From Kudoa neothunni (lineage: Eukaryota > Cnidaria), in contig OZ199838.1 in assembly GCA_964304625.1 (NCBI GenBank), positions 2,914,001 to 2,978,000 on the forward strand: a stretch of DNA of 64,000 nucleotides, given 5' to 3'. Shown piece by piece: positions 36,852 through 49,412 of the stretch. The position numbers and the translations under genes are program-made. The notes beneath the pieces were generated by a model that saw only the letters and a program-made list of their open reading frames with translations, searched no databases and had not been told where the DNA came from. Position 1 is the stretch's first letter; each line of letters opens with the position of its first letter.

Positions 36852-37929
36852 ATGAGTAATTATACTCATAAGGATCTGCTAATTATAGACTTTATTAGAC
36901 AGCAATCTTCCTCTGGTAAGAAGAAAAAACAAGTTAACGATGACATAAGGATAGTGGTCATCAATCAAACGATAAAATATATAAGAAATTCGCATAATGC
37001 AAATGATTTTGGACTTCCGAGTACCACTGTTGCGTCTATTGTGACATCGAATGCAAAAATTGGGAAAACCAAAGCATCTGAGAGAGGAGGTGATCATTGT
37101 TCAAAGCTCTCAATGGAACAAAAACCCATCTTAGAAATTGGGTAGATGAGGACATGACTATCACATTATCACATTGAAGGCGCTCTCTGTTAAAATTTTA
37201 GATGAATGCGGAATTAAGGTGGGTCTTAACACCATAAACAGATGCTTAAAAGAGTTTCATTACTCACTAAAAACTTTAACCATCGTCCCTCAAAGAAGAA
37301 ACTACGAGTCTACTCTAGAGGGACGGTTTTTATATTCTCAGAAATTTAACACCAAAATGTTGGAGAGCGAAGACAAAAACTTCATTTTTATAGATGAAGT
37401 TGGTTTCGTGCGGTACTAAATCTGGTCACTCTTTAACAAGAACATCTGCATACGTCCGTGACGGTGTCGGTGTGGTAAGAAGCAAGAACATTTTCATAGT
37501 TGCCGCCATGAATAAGTATGGCATGATATTCCATAAAATAAACCATCGGCCTGTTAATGGTGAAGGTTTCAAAGCATAGTTCCTCGTGGAACTTGTAAAT
37601 GTCTCTAATGAAATCAGCATTTAAACTCCTTGCTTTATTTTTGATAATGCGATTATACATCAGTATAAAGGACTGCAAGAGTTAATGCAACAATTAGAAT
37701 TGAATCTATTATACTTGCCCCTTACTCTCCATATCTTAACCTTATTGAGAATTGTTTTAGTAATTGGAAGAACTATGTCGTAAGAAGTCAATCGAGAAAC
37801 GAAACGGAGCTATTAAATTATATTGATGAAGGATTCCAAACTATTTCTTCTGTTTTTTGTGGCGGATATTACAAAAAAATGCTCCGATATATCGTACGTT
37901 GTTTAAATAAAGACACGATATTAGAATAG
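36852..37929 (+). mobile_element. Tc1/mariner (IS630-type) transposase fossil
   Basis: N-terminal helix-turn-helix region from ATG 36852 (MSNYTHKDLLIIDFI). Then LSVKILDECGIKVGLNTINR (37174 onward) and the DDE blocks: FIFIDEVGF (about 37382-37408), the AYVRDGVGVV..NIFIVAAMN strand, CFIFDNAIIHQ (about 37631-37663), and YSPYLNLIENCFSNWK (about 37720-37770) with the third acidic residue E. The frame changes near 37145-37174, 37400 and after 37579, with stops between, so it is dead. Translation continues recognisably to the stop near 37929. Terminal repeats were not found. Confidence 0.85.
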
Positions 37930-38239
37930 AATTAAAAAAATATGATATCAGTTTTAATTATTTATTTTTTTATACTCATAATGTTTTATAATAAATTTTT
38001 TTTTAATTATTTAATAAAAACCCTATATTTACAAAGTGTGCTTAGTTCTCTTTTGTAATATTTCCTTCGAAGAAAATTGTTTGATCTTTTTAATCATACA
38101 AGCTTTCTGGATTTTTGTTTGTGATTTTCCTGTATTTACTTTCAAAAACGCCATAAATAGACACAATCCTGTTGTTATGGATTTAGTTATTATAAACTAT
38201 ACATTCTTTTTGAATAAAAATTCCATGAATCAAGCATAA

Positions 38240-39420
38240 ACTTTATGAACTATTGTATCAAGTTCATATCGCGGATCCTTTTTCGACGCTATTATTTTGT
38301 TCTCAAGAACTTCTTGATTCCTGTAGCGAGAGATTTTTAAGAAACATTCACCATTTTAGTTTATTCCCCTAATCAACCCAAACTAAAACTTAAAACTTAA
38401 ACTTAACTTAAAACCAAAACTGTCGGTTTTTTTGTAATTCTTCCGATGATGTATTTTCTTTCGGAGACAACAGTCTCATCTAAATGAACTACAACATCTT
38501 TCTTACAATTTTTGTGCATTCTTCATCTAGTTTTGAAGCTACCAAAAATTGTCGTATACTTTTCCACTCTGATATGGTGGAAAAAGTTGCACTATTGTCA
38601 TGATGTTGTATGTATGCGTTTTCCGAGTCCATCATTTGTCTTTTCATTTTTATTGTTTATATTTTATATTTGTTTCAGATTCCTCTAAGAATTCCATTGA
38701 TAGCTTTTTTAGGAATTATTTTCTTCATTGAAGTAGAGCCGACTAAGAAATCGAGGGTTCCTAATCCCATACGGTTGAAATGTATTGTATCCCGCCACAT
38801 CTACTCTACTTTGCTGTAAAATACAGACGTTAGCCTGTGTCTAGTAGCTCTTTTCGTAGAATATCATCACACAAGCTGATTGAAAGTACAACACCACGTT
38901 TGGACATATTTAACATAGAATTATCTTAAGTGTTGATTTTTCCTTTTCATGACCTGTATCAGAATCAACGCTCCAACAAATACTTTGAGATCTGTAACGT
39001 CAATTTTCTTGTAATGTAACTTTTCAGCAACAATTTATGTATTGAAAAAAGATACAATAATATCCAAAATTTTATTATTGAAGAAGTTAAATAAAGCATC
39101 ATTCAGAGATGAATATTTTTGTAGAGCTGATCGTCTAAAACCATAATTTCTATCAAATATATTTTTAGAATTTGTTCAACTTTTGATTCAAGTTGGTTGA
39201 GAATACCACTTTGCATTGTCCTTCCCCAGTAGAAATAGCATGTTTGACGAATCCTCAATTTATATATCATTGTTTAAATCATGGACATTGTCAATGAGTT
39301 CGTCAGTAACTTTATCTGTTACCTCCAAAGCTGTGGATCCAATTATATCAGTAACATCTAATGAAATAAACATGAAACTCTCGCCATTATTACTTGCTTG
39401 ACTGATCACTTAATACGTAC
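38240..39420 (-). mobile_element. Degenerate piggyBac fossil
   Basis: On the minus strand, about 39400-39190 reads TALEVTDKVTDELIDNVHDL..LGKDNAKWYSQP, the acidic N-terminus and W-x-x-x-P block of piggyBac transposases. About 39135-38950 reads LNDALFNFFNNKILDIIVSF..DVTDLKVFVGALILIQVMK, the conserved helix before the catalytic domain. The remainder toward 38240 decays into multiple frames and stops. An old copy with no intact ends. Confidence 0.7.
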
Positions 39421-39555
39421 ACCCCTTTTTATACAAAAAATGGCGTATTATATTCCAAAATAATGGATAGTAACCTAAACATATTGGAAAAATTTGATAA
39501 TATATTAGAAACATCCAGGAAAATATAAAAAACTAAAATAACTCATTGTCTAGAT

Positions 39556-39944
39556 CTGAGGTTCTCAACTGGGAGTAAATTTACCTCCTAAGAGTGAAAT
39601 TTAGATGATAAGGGGTAATAAATTAAATGATATCAAAATTGAATACAGGCAATTTTAGCATAATACGGTTTGTTATGTACTTGAAGATTTTTATGGAGTT
39701 ATATTATTCAGGGCTATTAAAGTAGATGAAGATGTTGGCAGAGATGCTTAATAAACTTGCAGGAATAAATATTTAACAACTATTTATCAACTATTATCAG
39801 GCTCCTCTTTTATGGATCGTTTCTCTTTTTGGGCATACTCCAACATTGCTTAAATAAGTACACAATCTTTAAGGTAGATATGAATTAAACTTTCAAGTTA
39901 AGGGGGTAAATTTGAAAAAATAACGGTTGGGAACCCCTGGCCTA
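39556..39944. mobile_element. hAT-type MITE, about 389 bp
   Basis: The left end CTGAGGTTCTCAACTGGG and the reverse complement of the right end (..CCAGGGGTTCCCAACC) share the hAT-like core GGTTC(T/C)CAAC. The flanking 8-mers GTCTAGAT (39548-39555) and CACTAGAT (39945-39952) match at 6 of 8 positions, as an aged 8-bp target duplication would. There is no open frame inside. A non-autonomous hAT derivative. Confidence 0.7.
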
Positions 39945-39952
39945 CACTAGAT

Positions 39953-40858
39953 ACCGTATTTCAAGATCAACTTGCGACCAGCACATACGATTAGGTAACA
40001 TTTCAAAATAATAATGACTATGAAAGAGTATACGCTAATCTTGACAATTCTAAACGGTCTGCCATTATGGAATTTTTTTATGTAAGGTGTTGTAATTGCA
40101 AAAATGATTTAATTTAATTTTTAAGGACAGATGTTATTGTTGACCAAATCAATAACAGCGGGCATAAAGTGTTGTTCTACCGCCGTATTCTCTGTTATTA
40201 AATTCTTTTGAGGAATTGTTCAATCAAATTAAATTGCTTTCTTAAAAACAAAGCTCCACAGAATAGAGACGAGCTGCATAATGCATAATGCCATCATGGA
40301 TACACCTAATCAAATATCGTCAGAACAATGCTCTAACTATTTAACCACTCTGAAACCTATTTTACTTTTACTAGACGCCTAAATTCTGAGGTTATTGAAA
40401 ATTAATAATTTACAACATTTTTGTTTTTGTTGCATGTTGATCTTGAAATGCTATAATCACACAGTTCATGATCATTTGTACACAATGTGCTTCAATTGTA
40501 TACACCTTAAAATGATAATTAAGCTCATTCACTAATTCAATTTTTTCGAATAGTCATTGTTATGAAATTTATAATACATTATATACAAAAACCATAGGGA
40601 TAGACTGAAGTGTTACCTTCTTAAACGCTTGGACGTGAACACTCATTGGAATTTATACATCTATAAATAATTTATTTCATCTTCACGAAATTTAGTTTTA
40701 AAAAAATTCTTCAAAATGGGGTATGCAAATTATCTACATTGAAAATATTAATATATTTAAAACACACATTGGTGGACCGCTTGTCCAAGGCGCCCAATGA
40801 AACTATCGAAAAAAACACAATAATATTATTAAAATAACAAAAATTTTTATTTTAAAAT
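39953..40858. other. AT-rich spacer
   Basis: Nothing recognised. Confidence 0.4.
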
Positions 40859-41071
40859 ATGAAATACCATAAGAGTGACGACTATGATGACCCTTCTCCA
40901 AGTGCTCCAAATGCATTTCGATTCGTTCACCGACTTACAAATAAGCAAGGAGCTGTTTGTTTTCTTTCACCTGTTTTGAATGATGGTCGTGGATGCAGAC
41001 GGATTATAAAAACAGGATCATCAAGTGACAAAGTACATTTATTTTTGAGAAAAATGTTTATTAACTATTGA
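40859..41071 (+). CDS. Small ORF, 70 codons, unrecognised
   Basis: Starts at a true ATG (40859). The translation (MKYHKSDDYDDPSPSAPNAF..., then RFVHRLTNKQGAVCFLSP) has non-random composition, unlike neighbouring noise. No domain is recognised and no splice partner is obvious. It could be one exon of a decayed gene or a chance frame. Confidence 0.3.
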   Translation: MKYHKSDDYDDPSPSAPNAFRFVHRLTNKQGAVCFLSPVLNDGRGCRRIIKTGSSSDKVHLFLRKMFINY

Positions 41072-41703
41072 TAAGGTAATTCATAAACATGTTCAAGCAG
41101 AACACAAAGTTAATCTATGAATATTAATTGCTTCTTAAAATAAAATGAGAAAGAATGATATAACAAATTAAAAAAAAAATAAAATCCCGAAATTGGCAAG
41201 TCTAACCAGGGGTTTTTCTTTATAAAAAATTTTAATGAGTATTTAAGGTTATTAAACAATCGATATTTAAAATAAATGGCGAAAAGTGTATTTTATTTAA
41301 ACACAAATTATATTGGAAATTTTACAAGGAAAAATTTAATGAATAACAAATTTTTAAATCGACGTACTCATGCTTGTTTTATACGAAAGTCTATTAGATA
41401 TTCTGGTTGCTAGATTTTATTAAAATATTTGAATTTTTGTTATCTTTTATATTTTTTTTGTTGAATCAATAAATTTGTTCACAGTATTGTATTAAAGAAG
41501 TTATTGTGTGTTATGATATAACACTAGGATATCTCTATGAATCCCTATAATTCATCAAATGAATATATTTTTGATTTAGTATAAATAAAATCTTCCAATG
41601 CAGTTTCACGGGTTAGGATAATTTGAGATATAAAGAAAAATTAATCACTCCATGTAATAATAGTGATAATATAGTTAAACGAGTTTTTAAATTGACGGTT
41701 GCT

Positions 41704-42625
41704 TTAAGGGGCCACAAACTCTAAGGTTAAATTCCTTATTTTATGATTTCCAAGCAGAATATTAGCATATTCAAGGTTGTTGTGGGTATCACGGTAAGCT
41801 AAGTGATGATCCTTGTACATCCAATCTAAATTTTTTTATTCATATGGTTAAAATTATTAATATTTTAATTGAGAATTAAGTTTAATAAATTTACAAACAG
41901 GAATTAATTACTTGTTCTAAAGATCCTCTGGAAGTCGGTACATTGTTCGTCAATATAACATAGCTCATTTGAATAATTAAGTATTTGTCTTCTCATCTAA
42001 TTTTCAATATTATACGAAAGCGGTTTTAGATGGGAAAATAAATTATTATTACCTCTTGAGTAATTACAAACTTATTATTAGCAAGTTCAAGGCGATAAAT
42101 GAAAAGAATCAGCTATCCTGCAGTTAATTACATTACAAACAATTTTTCATACAATACAAGGTAAGCAAGTGACTTTTTCCTTAAAATAGATGACTAAATT
42201 GATAAATGGATTCATTAACCTACTGACTACTAAGAATTTACTGTCGTTATCATTGCAACTGGCGAAATATTTACAAATTTCGTCAGGTTGTGGGTACATA
42301 TTGACAAAGGCGTTCACCTTGGGTGTTACTTTTCGAATTATGCTTCTCTACATTTATGTTAAAAGAATTAATTAATAAAATTACTTTTATTTCACTATAT
42401 TTAAATAAATTTTTATCATATAACTCCAATAAAGTTGTTATTATTTGTCGAAGAGGTGCGCCTTGCATTGTGAACTGAAATTAGTTATTTACATATTCAT
42501 TTTTTGGACTAACAATTCTCACGGGGCTTCCTAACGTGATTTCAAAATTGAGCAAATCTAAATATATATTTTAAAATGAAATTTCACTTATAGTTACGAA
42601 ACGAAAGCAGAAAAAATGTTAACAT
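41704..42625 (-). CDS. Secreted permuted saposin-like protein, copy A (8 exons)
   Basis: Exons on the complement, in transcript order: 42598-42625, 42523-42557, 42385-42474, 42242-42347, 42153-42193, 42053-42112, 41912-41996 and 41704-41825. They total 567 bases (188 residues), with all junctions in frame. The signal peptide is MLTFFLLSFHLLNF. Residues 22-86 resemble the second half of a saposin-B domain and end DEICKYFASC (C-x5-C). About 14 residues later, VTCLPC starts the first-half block (CLPCILILFIYRLELANN), followed by NELCYIDEQC. So the half-domains are in swapped order. The final 40 residues (..ANILLGNHKIRNLTLEF) are unrecognised and contain an N-L-T glycosylation sequon. Saposin-like proteins bind or disturb lipids; the actual role here is unknown. 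This copy lacks the Cys that copies B and C keep in exon 3. Confidence 0.85.
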
Positions 42626-43830
42626 TGATCCCAATATTAATTAAAAAATTGTAGATATTATCTAAAAATATTCCGCTCATATCTTCTTATGATTTCTATA
42701 ATTTCTATGGATACACAACCGCTGATAATCTAAAATTGAAATTTCTTAGGAAGCATAAAAAGAAATGATTACGTTATCTGTATTTTCTTATTTATAACAG
42801 ATAAAAATACAAGTACTTTATATAGTGGGTCTCTTAATTGAACTCGGCATTTTTTTCATTCAATTAAAAGTTTATGTAAAATATTAAAAATTCTTTTATG
42901 AAGCATTGGTTTATTTTTAGTTAAACATAAATAAATCTAAATTGAAAACAGTTAATTTATGGTTTAAGCGCAATTCTTAAAAATTTATTTGTCTGTTCCT
43001 CACTTTATCTACATTCAAATCTGAACAGATAATTATCTAAAAATAGATGGTTTATCTATAAATAATTAGTTTTTAACAAAATATTAATACTGAAAACTTT
43101 CATTGTGGTTCTAATGCGAAAATGCATGTAATGCATTGATTTTCTACTTTCCAATTTTTTCGTTGCATCCATACACAACTCTATATATATATGTATATAT
43201 AATTAATTCGTCCTCTGTTTATAATTCATATTTCAGAAAAAATTCGTATAGTATTATCATAATTTAATAAAATTGGGTGATTAAATGGCAATACTCCTGG
43301 CGTAATGAAATGTATTATTTTAAATTATAAATTCGTGATGCGGCAAATTTTCATTAATATTTACTTTTGGGTGTATATTGCGTTGTAAAAATGGTAGAAA
43401 GATCTCGTACTTAAAATTTCCGTTTATTATAGTGTAAACTATAAAAATTAAGTCTTTGGAAAAGGTGGTTTTAAACTTTGTTACATGTAGCATCATTACA
43501 AAATAAATTATATTAATTTCTTTTTATTTTCCATTAAATTATCACTTAACTGTTTTAATATTTTTTACCAAGAATGAATTGAAGTTAATATTTCATATTG
43601 ATTAGACCCAAATAAAAACATTAGGGGTTGTATTAAATGGGTTTTGAGGATTATATGTAAAATTGCAAAATAATGAAATAAAATATTAAATATAAAATAA
43701 CCATATAATATAAAAACGTCTCTATTTAAAATAGCCTAATAATAGAAGAAATGATTATAAATGCATTGAAAAAATAAATATACACATTTTGATATTATTA
43801 AAACATTTTTCTAGACTAAGTGCGAATATT
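42626..43830. other. Spacer between saposin-like copies A and B
   Basis: AT-rich; no gene recognised. Contains a short TA-repeat near 43182-43201. The part just upstream of copy A should hold its promoter. Confidence 0.4.
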
Positions 43831-44766
43831 TTAGGTTGATTCCATCTTTAACGCAATATTTGTTATTTTAAGATCTTTAAAAAGAATTATGACTTCTTCA
43901 AGGCCGTAACGATTTTGATAGCCGTAAGATACATGATTCATCAATTTTATTTCTAAAATTTACAATTATATATATATATATATTATCACGACGATATTAT
44001 TTTGTTATAAACGTCATGATAACTACTTGAATTAAATGGTCGCTGAGAATCGTTGCATTTTTCAATCAGATAACACAAGTCGTTTGCGTAATTAAGAAAT
44101 TCTTGTAGCATCTATAGTTTAAATCAAACGTGAATTTATAACGATCAGAATAAAATTTTTGGAACATTAAATATTTGAGGAACTCAACGAAATCAAAGAG
44201 ATTACTTCGCCAGTAACGTCAAATGTTTTTGCCAGGCCAAGTCGATAAATATAAAGAACCAGCTATACCGTAATCAGAAAAAATAAACAAATTAAGCATA
44301 CAACACAAGGTAAACAAGAATAATCTTCCCTAAAAATAAGAACTAAATCAAGAAAAATTTACTTAGCGTTGGTATACAAAAACTACTTGTTGTGCCGTCG
44401 CAAATGGCAAATATTTTACAAATTTCATCTTGATCGGGGTAAATACTCAAAAAATATTCTATATTATGTGTAGCTTTTGCAATAATACTTGTCTATAAAA
44501 GTTTTAGTGGTTGGCCTTTAAAATATACTTTCGTGTAGCTGTATTTGAATAAGACGCTACAATTCAGATCCACTAAAGCTTTCATTATTTGATAAAGGGG
44601 AAGACTTGATATTGTAAACTATAATAAATCATTAAAATATACTAATAATTTATTAGTAAATTTTACGAGTGTTGGTGTTGTGATTTTAATGTTTAAACAA
44701 TCTAAAAAGGATTAAAAATAATCAGCGTCACAACTTACAAAGAAACACCACACATAACACCAGCAT
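43831..44766 (-). CDS. Secreted permuted saposin-like protein, copy B (8 exons)
   Basis: Exons in transcript order: complement 44739-44766, 44667-44701, 44529-44618, 44387-44492, 44302-44342, 44206-44262, 44027-44111 and 43831-43952. They total 564 bases (187 residues), in frame throughout. The signal peptide is MLVLCVVFLYCLN. Exon 3 reads FTISSLPLYQIMKALVDLNC. Exon 4 ends DEICKIFAIC. Exon 5 carries YSCLPCV, exon 6 LVLYIYRLGLAKTFDV, and exon 7 NDLCYLIEKC. The last exon ends ..LKITNIALKMEST. It has the same lengths and junction phases as copies A and C, except that exon 6 is 57 instead of 60 bases. The many amino-acid differences with no frame damage suggest that the copy is under constraint. 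Function not known. Confidence 0.85.
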
Positions 44767-46929
44767 TCGAATTATTTGAGTTTATTAGGAAGATATTACC
44801 TCAATATTTTTAAATTAATTTATCATTATAAGTTATCTTTGATATCTAAAATTTTATAATTAATGATTGAATATATATATCTCATTCAAACAAAAATTTG
44901 TCACATTATCTTATAACTCAAAATTTGATAAGCTAATATAAAAGAATATTTATTTAATTAAACCTATTTTTTAAGGTAAAATTTTTGTATTCCTTCATGT
45001 TTAGCAAATGAGTATACAAAATTAATGAGAATGTACTGACATTCATTCGTTATAAGACTATTTATCTTTAAGTGATATAGCTTTTTGAAAAATTAATAAT
45101 CTTTAATCAAACTTTTTGAAATTTCTTAACCTATTTCATTTTTTTTGATAAAATATTTAATAATATTATATAGATCTTATCAAATGCCCATATCACCTTG
45201 GAGATAATATTGATTAGTACCTTATATCATATTTATTATCATATTTAGTTATTATAATAGTTAACGTAGTTCACGCTATACCTACGATACTGTAGAAAAG
45301 TGTGTAAAATTTTTCACGAACTATATATTTTTTCTGTGTTACTATACAAAAAATATAATTTTTCAATGTTTCGCATTTGATATTATGGAAATAATACATG
45401 TATTTTTTGTAAACGAGATAAGTTATTTTCATGACAAGATATTCAGAATATTTTGTTTATAGTTTCATCAATCTAAAAAAATATTTTGAATATCACTCAG
45501 TTAATAAAAAACGCAAAAACATGTTAAACAAAAATATTTAATGAGCTAAAAATTGTCATAATCCGAGAATCACGATCCCTCACAATAAAGAGGGAAGTCG
45601 TTCCCGGGTGGGCGACCCGGTGGAGACCGAGGCAGTGCCCACGCTACACGGAGATATACATAGACACGACTAAACTGGGAGGAATACCATCACTACCTTT
45701 AGTCTATTTTATTCCAGTTCTCTTTCTTTTGCGCGGCCTTAATCCCAAACTATAACAAAAATATTTTTTTATAATAAGGGCGTCCATATTGTATTATCAT
45801 TATTGAAGAATATTTCGCCAGTCGTGGGTTATTTTATAAATGAATTTTCAACGAATTATGCTTAAAGTTTTTATATAACTTAACTAATAATTCTTTTAAC
45901 AATTTCAAGAATGTGTTTAATATCACGTCAACGTAATACAGTATGTAACCAATTTCACGCACTTTTTAAACCCCCATTTAATAGGAATATTTATTAGTTA
46001 TTGTTTATATAATATGTTTCTTATAATATTTCAATTAAAAAATTTTTCAATAATTTTAACAAATTCGAAGTCTTTAATTGTTCACTGATTTTTTTTTATT
46101 TGTATCTGTTAGTAATAAGTGTGTAAATGTTCAAGCTTAACTTCGTATTTTTAAAACAGAACTTTCTGATTTATTCTATTCAAAATTTTAACGAAGATGT
46201 TTAAATTAAACTATGGCATAAATTAATGTGTTTTTTAGTTTATAAATTTTTTCGCATTCATTATTCATGATTTAAAATATTTTATAACAATATTTGTTCT
46301 AAAATTCCAACATGAAAATTTTTAATTTATTTTATTCAATTATTTATTTATATATATATATATATATGTATATAAGTGAATAAAAACAAAAATCTTCAAT
46401 AATTATTTATTAATTAAAATTAACTTAAAAGTAGAGTAATCGTCATAAATAAAAAAAAAAGTCATAATCCGTTTATTTGAAAATCGCGCAATCCCAAAAA
46501 ACCTTGGTTGAAATTTTTGAGTAAAATTACTATGAAATCTGAATTAATGTCTGGTTAAATAGCACCTCCATCCATTTTTTGGATTCATAAGTTCGTTATT
46601 TATTCAAATTAAGTTTAAGATTGGTTAATAGAAACAACTCAATGTAGATTATTATAGTTCGTGTTCGAAAGTCAATCATGTGGACAATGGACAGGAAAAT
46701 TTTGAGTAAAAACAAATTCCCTTACATCTTTTCATGAGTAATAAATACCAAAAATAAAATTTATTGGAATGTTTAATCACAAACTAACAATTACTTCATA
46801 AAATCAATATATCGATGGAGTTGACCCAATTCAACAATGTTCGTTCACACATCTACTTTTTCTATAACACCACCACTATTAAGTCCTATTGAGACGTAAC
46901 AATCATTAATAAATATTAAATTGTTGGAA
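44767..46929. other. AT-rich stretch with one GC-rich island (45.55-45.74 kb)
   Basis: No coding gene recognised apart from the island listed separately. Contains a TA microsatellite near 46350-46368. Confidence 0.4.
45550..45740. other. GC-rich island with strong hairpin potential
   Basis: About 190 bases of much higher GC than the surroundings. Perfect stems are visible: CCGGGT/ACCCGG around 45604-45622, and CCCTC/GAGGG near 45575-45595. There is no open frame and no match to tRNA, snRNA or SRP RNA that I can defend. Candidates are a SINE body or an unrecognised structured RNA. Confidence 0.4.
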
Positions 46930-47564
46930 TAAAGACATTTTTCGGCTCCAGCAGGAAGTGTTCATGAATTGGCCGGAAATATGAATTTGAATTCCTTATT
47001 TACTGGCGATTGGTTTATAGAAGATGTTTTTAAGTTTAAAAATTGCAATAAAAAATTTATTGAATTTTGCAACGTGTTGAGTTGATTCCAGAAACGAGGG
47101 ATTGTGGTCAATGTCACCAATTTATGGCATTGAAACAATTTAACATAATGAATGACCGTGTGTTTTGATCTTATCAATGAAATAAACGGGTTAAAATTAA
47201 GAATAGATCCTTTTTTATTACGCCAAATTGTCGTTATGGAGAACACTTTTCATGATGTATTCGAAATTAACGGCATATAAATGAAACAAAAAAAATATCG
47301 TCGCGAGAAATAATATGATGATGGAAAAACTACATAAGAGAAATTTATAAAGAGTATTTCATTATTCATAGGCCCTCTATTGATGGTGTTGATGTGATTG
47401 AGAAAATAAACGAATCTCATGTTCGTAAACGAAAATTTCACCGTGGGAGTGTCCTCATAAACTAGACTATTAGGATCATGGGCGGGATTAATTCTACTGT
47501 CAACTTTTTCCATGTCCTTGCTGAGAAACGCATCCAAGCCATCCTTTAAGAAATAATAATTCAA
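46930..47564 (-). other. Coding-like minus-strand segment, unrecognised
   Basis: An open frame on the complement of 47564-47250, apparently entered by an acceptor near 47545, reads GLDAFLSKDMEKVDS.., NPAHDPNSLVYEDTPTVKFS.. and FTNMRFVYFLNHINTINRGP. This is compositionally protein-like, whereas the tail toward 47250 looks like non-coding read-through. Complement 47246-46930 has another block, with the phrase DIDHNPSFLESTQHVAKFN in one frame. Together these look like two exons of an unknown gene. No domain recognised and the ends are not fixed. Confidence 0.35.
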
Positions 47565-49412
47565 AATATTAATAGAGATTAACTATGTGGACGTACAAAT
47601 GACCTTCTTATCATAATTTAACCCACTTATTTAATATTTAATACTAAAGGTTTTACGAAACATAGTATCAAGTTTAAGAATGTCAAATGTGTGCATATAA
47701 ATCTAATAGAGGCCATTTAATTTGCAACCAAATGCAAATTCAGATGAATCACCAATACAAAATCGGAATTTTTGTAAATAATTATTTCAAAAAAATGCCC
47801 TGTTAAAATATTTTATCAATTTTCTTTAGAATAATTAATGAAATCCATCCACATTGTCGTATTTTGGGCGTTTTATTTTAGGCCCGATTTGTCGCGACAG
47901 ATGCCGAACGATGTACTTTACCGTATTTTAGTCGCATATCTCAATTAAAAAGTAATTTCTAAATATCGTTAAGGAGAATTCTAGGAAAATACTCCCCATT
48001 GTTATTTTAATTATTCTCACTATCATTATTAGTACAACCTACAATATCCATATTGAGAAGAAATTGTAAAAAATTAATAATAATAATAATAATAGTCTAT
48101 TTTTTAGAATCTAGGATGTATTATTGAAATATGGCGCGGTGGTGTTAAAATCGTACATCTCTGTTGTATGCGTGCGCCGACTACGCTGGATCTCTAACTT
48201 TTGTACCTTAAACTAATGTTTTCACATTGTATTCACCAGCATAACTTATATATTTATATAGTAGAATATTCGTTTAAAATATAAAACAAACATTAGATAA
48301 TGGAAAATAAAGTATACAACCAACCTACCATTTTTTATCATTGCACATGCGCATTCATCAAATTTCGTTGAACCCGAAATTTCAGTATCCGAAAGAAATA
48401 TGCCAATCCAAACATTTTCGGATAAACAGGGTTCGACTGTATACGATCTTTAAGCTGTTTATGTTCAATCAATTATGGATGTTATTACGTGTAAAACATT
48501 TTTTTATTATTTATCTCAACGATATAAAAATGATGTAAAACCTAAAAATAAACACTTAGTACCACATTTTCGCATATAAAAATGAAATTCTACGTCGTAT
48601 TTTATAATTTTCTTCAATATTTTTGTGTGTTTGAATGTTTCGAGCGTTTTACACTAATATAATTAATTTACTGAGATGTATTATCTATCAAAACGTTTAC
48701 AAAAACTAGTAACAACCACAAAATATTGGAATAATGAAATCCCTATCAAAATCCTAATAATCCTCATATCAACACAGAATCACCCTCGGTTTTTAAAGGC
48801 CTAGTTTTGACGCACTTTTTTCTTCGTCCCGGGGGGATTACGTGAAGTTGGTCCCCTACTGTAGTTTCTTTGGAGAAAAATAAGAATAAATCCTAATCAC
48901 GCTCAGTTTGGTAAAATTAATATCAAAATAATATTTTAACAATATTTCACAATATTTAAAGCATGGTTGCTTTTGGATATTTATAAATAATAGTGTATAC
49001 AAATAAGTACAAAAAATCGATAACTTTGGACTAAAATATTGGGATCTATTGCAAGTGAGATTTAGGAGAATATATGCGGAATGGTCCTTCGGGGTGATTC
49101 CCGACTACTTTTAGTTTCACAAATTCTTAATTTTATATTAACTACTATTTTAAATTTAAATCAAATATTGAAGTCATGAGGTATTTACAATTCAACATAA
49201 TTTGGTTGTTAATTTTATGTCATTGAAGAAAAAATAGTTTTTTATTAGAGTACAAAGCATTTTATTACCATTAGATTCATTTGTAAAATAAAGTACTATA
49301 ATTATATATATATGTACTTAGTCAATGACACATTTATTTATTTATTCTGAATATAATTTTTTCGAAAACATTCACTAAATAATATTAATAGGCATACGTT
49401 AACTAAATTGTT
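47565..49412. other. AT-rich spacer
   Basis: No gene recognised. Contains an (AAT)n microsatellite near 48077-48096. Confidence 0.4.

Noticed and set aside
42190-42468. Single-frame ORFs on either strand across saposin-like copy A
   Set aside because: These run through introns; the eight-exon reading shared with copies B and C explains the sequence better.
45660-45720. U1 snRNA-like phrase (CTGGGAGGAATACCATCAC)
   Set aside because: Only a short resemblance to the U1 5' region; the rest of U1, including its splice-site-pairing 5' end and Sm site, is absent.
48779-49105. Weak inverted pair GAATCACCC / GGGTGATTC suggesting a 320-bp element
   Set aside because: Only about 9 matching bases and no target duplication; probably chance.
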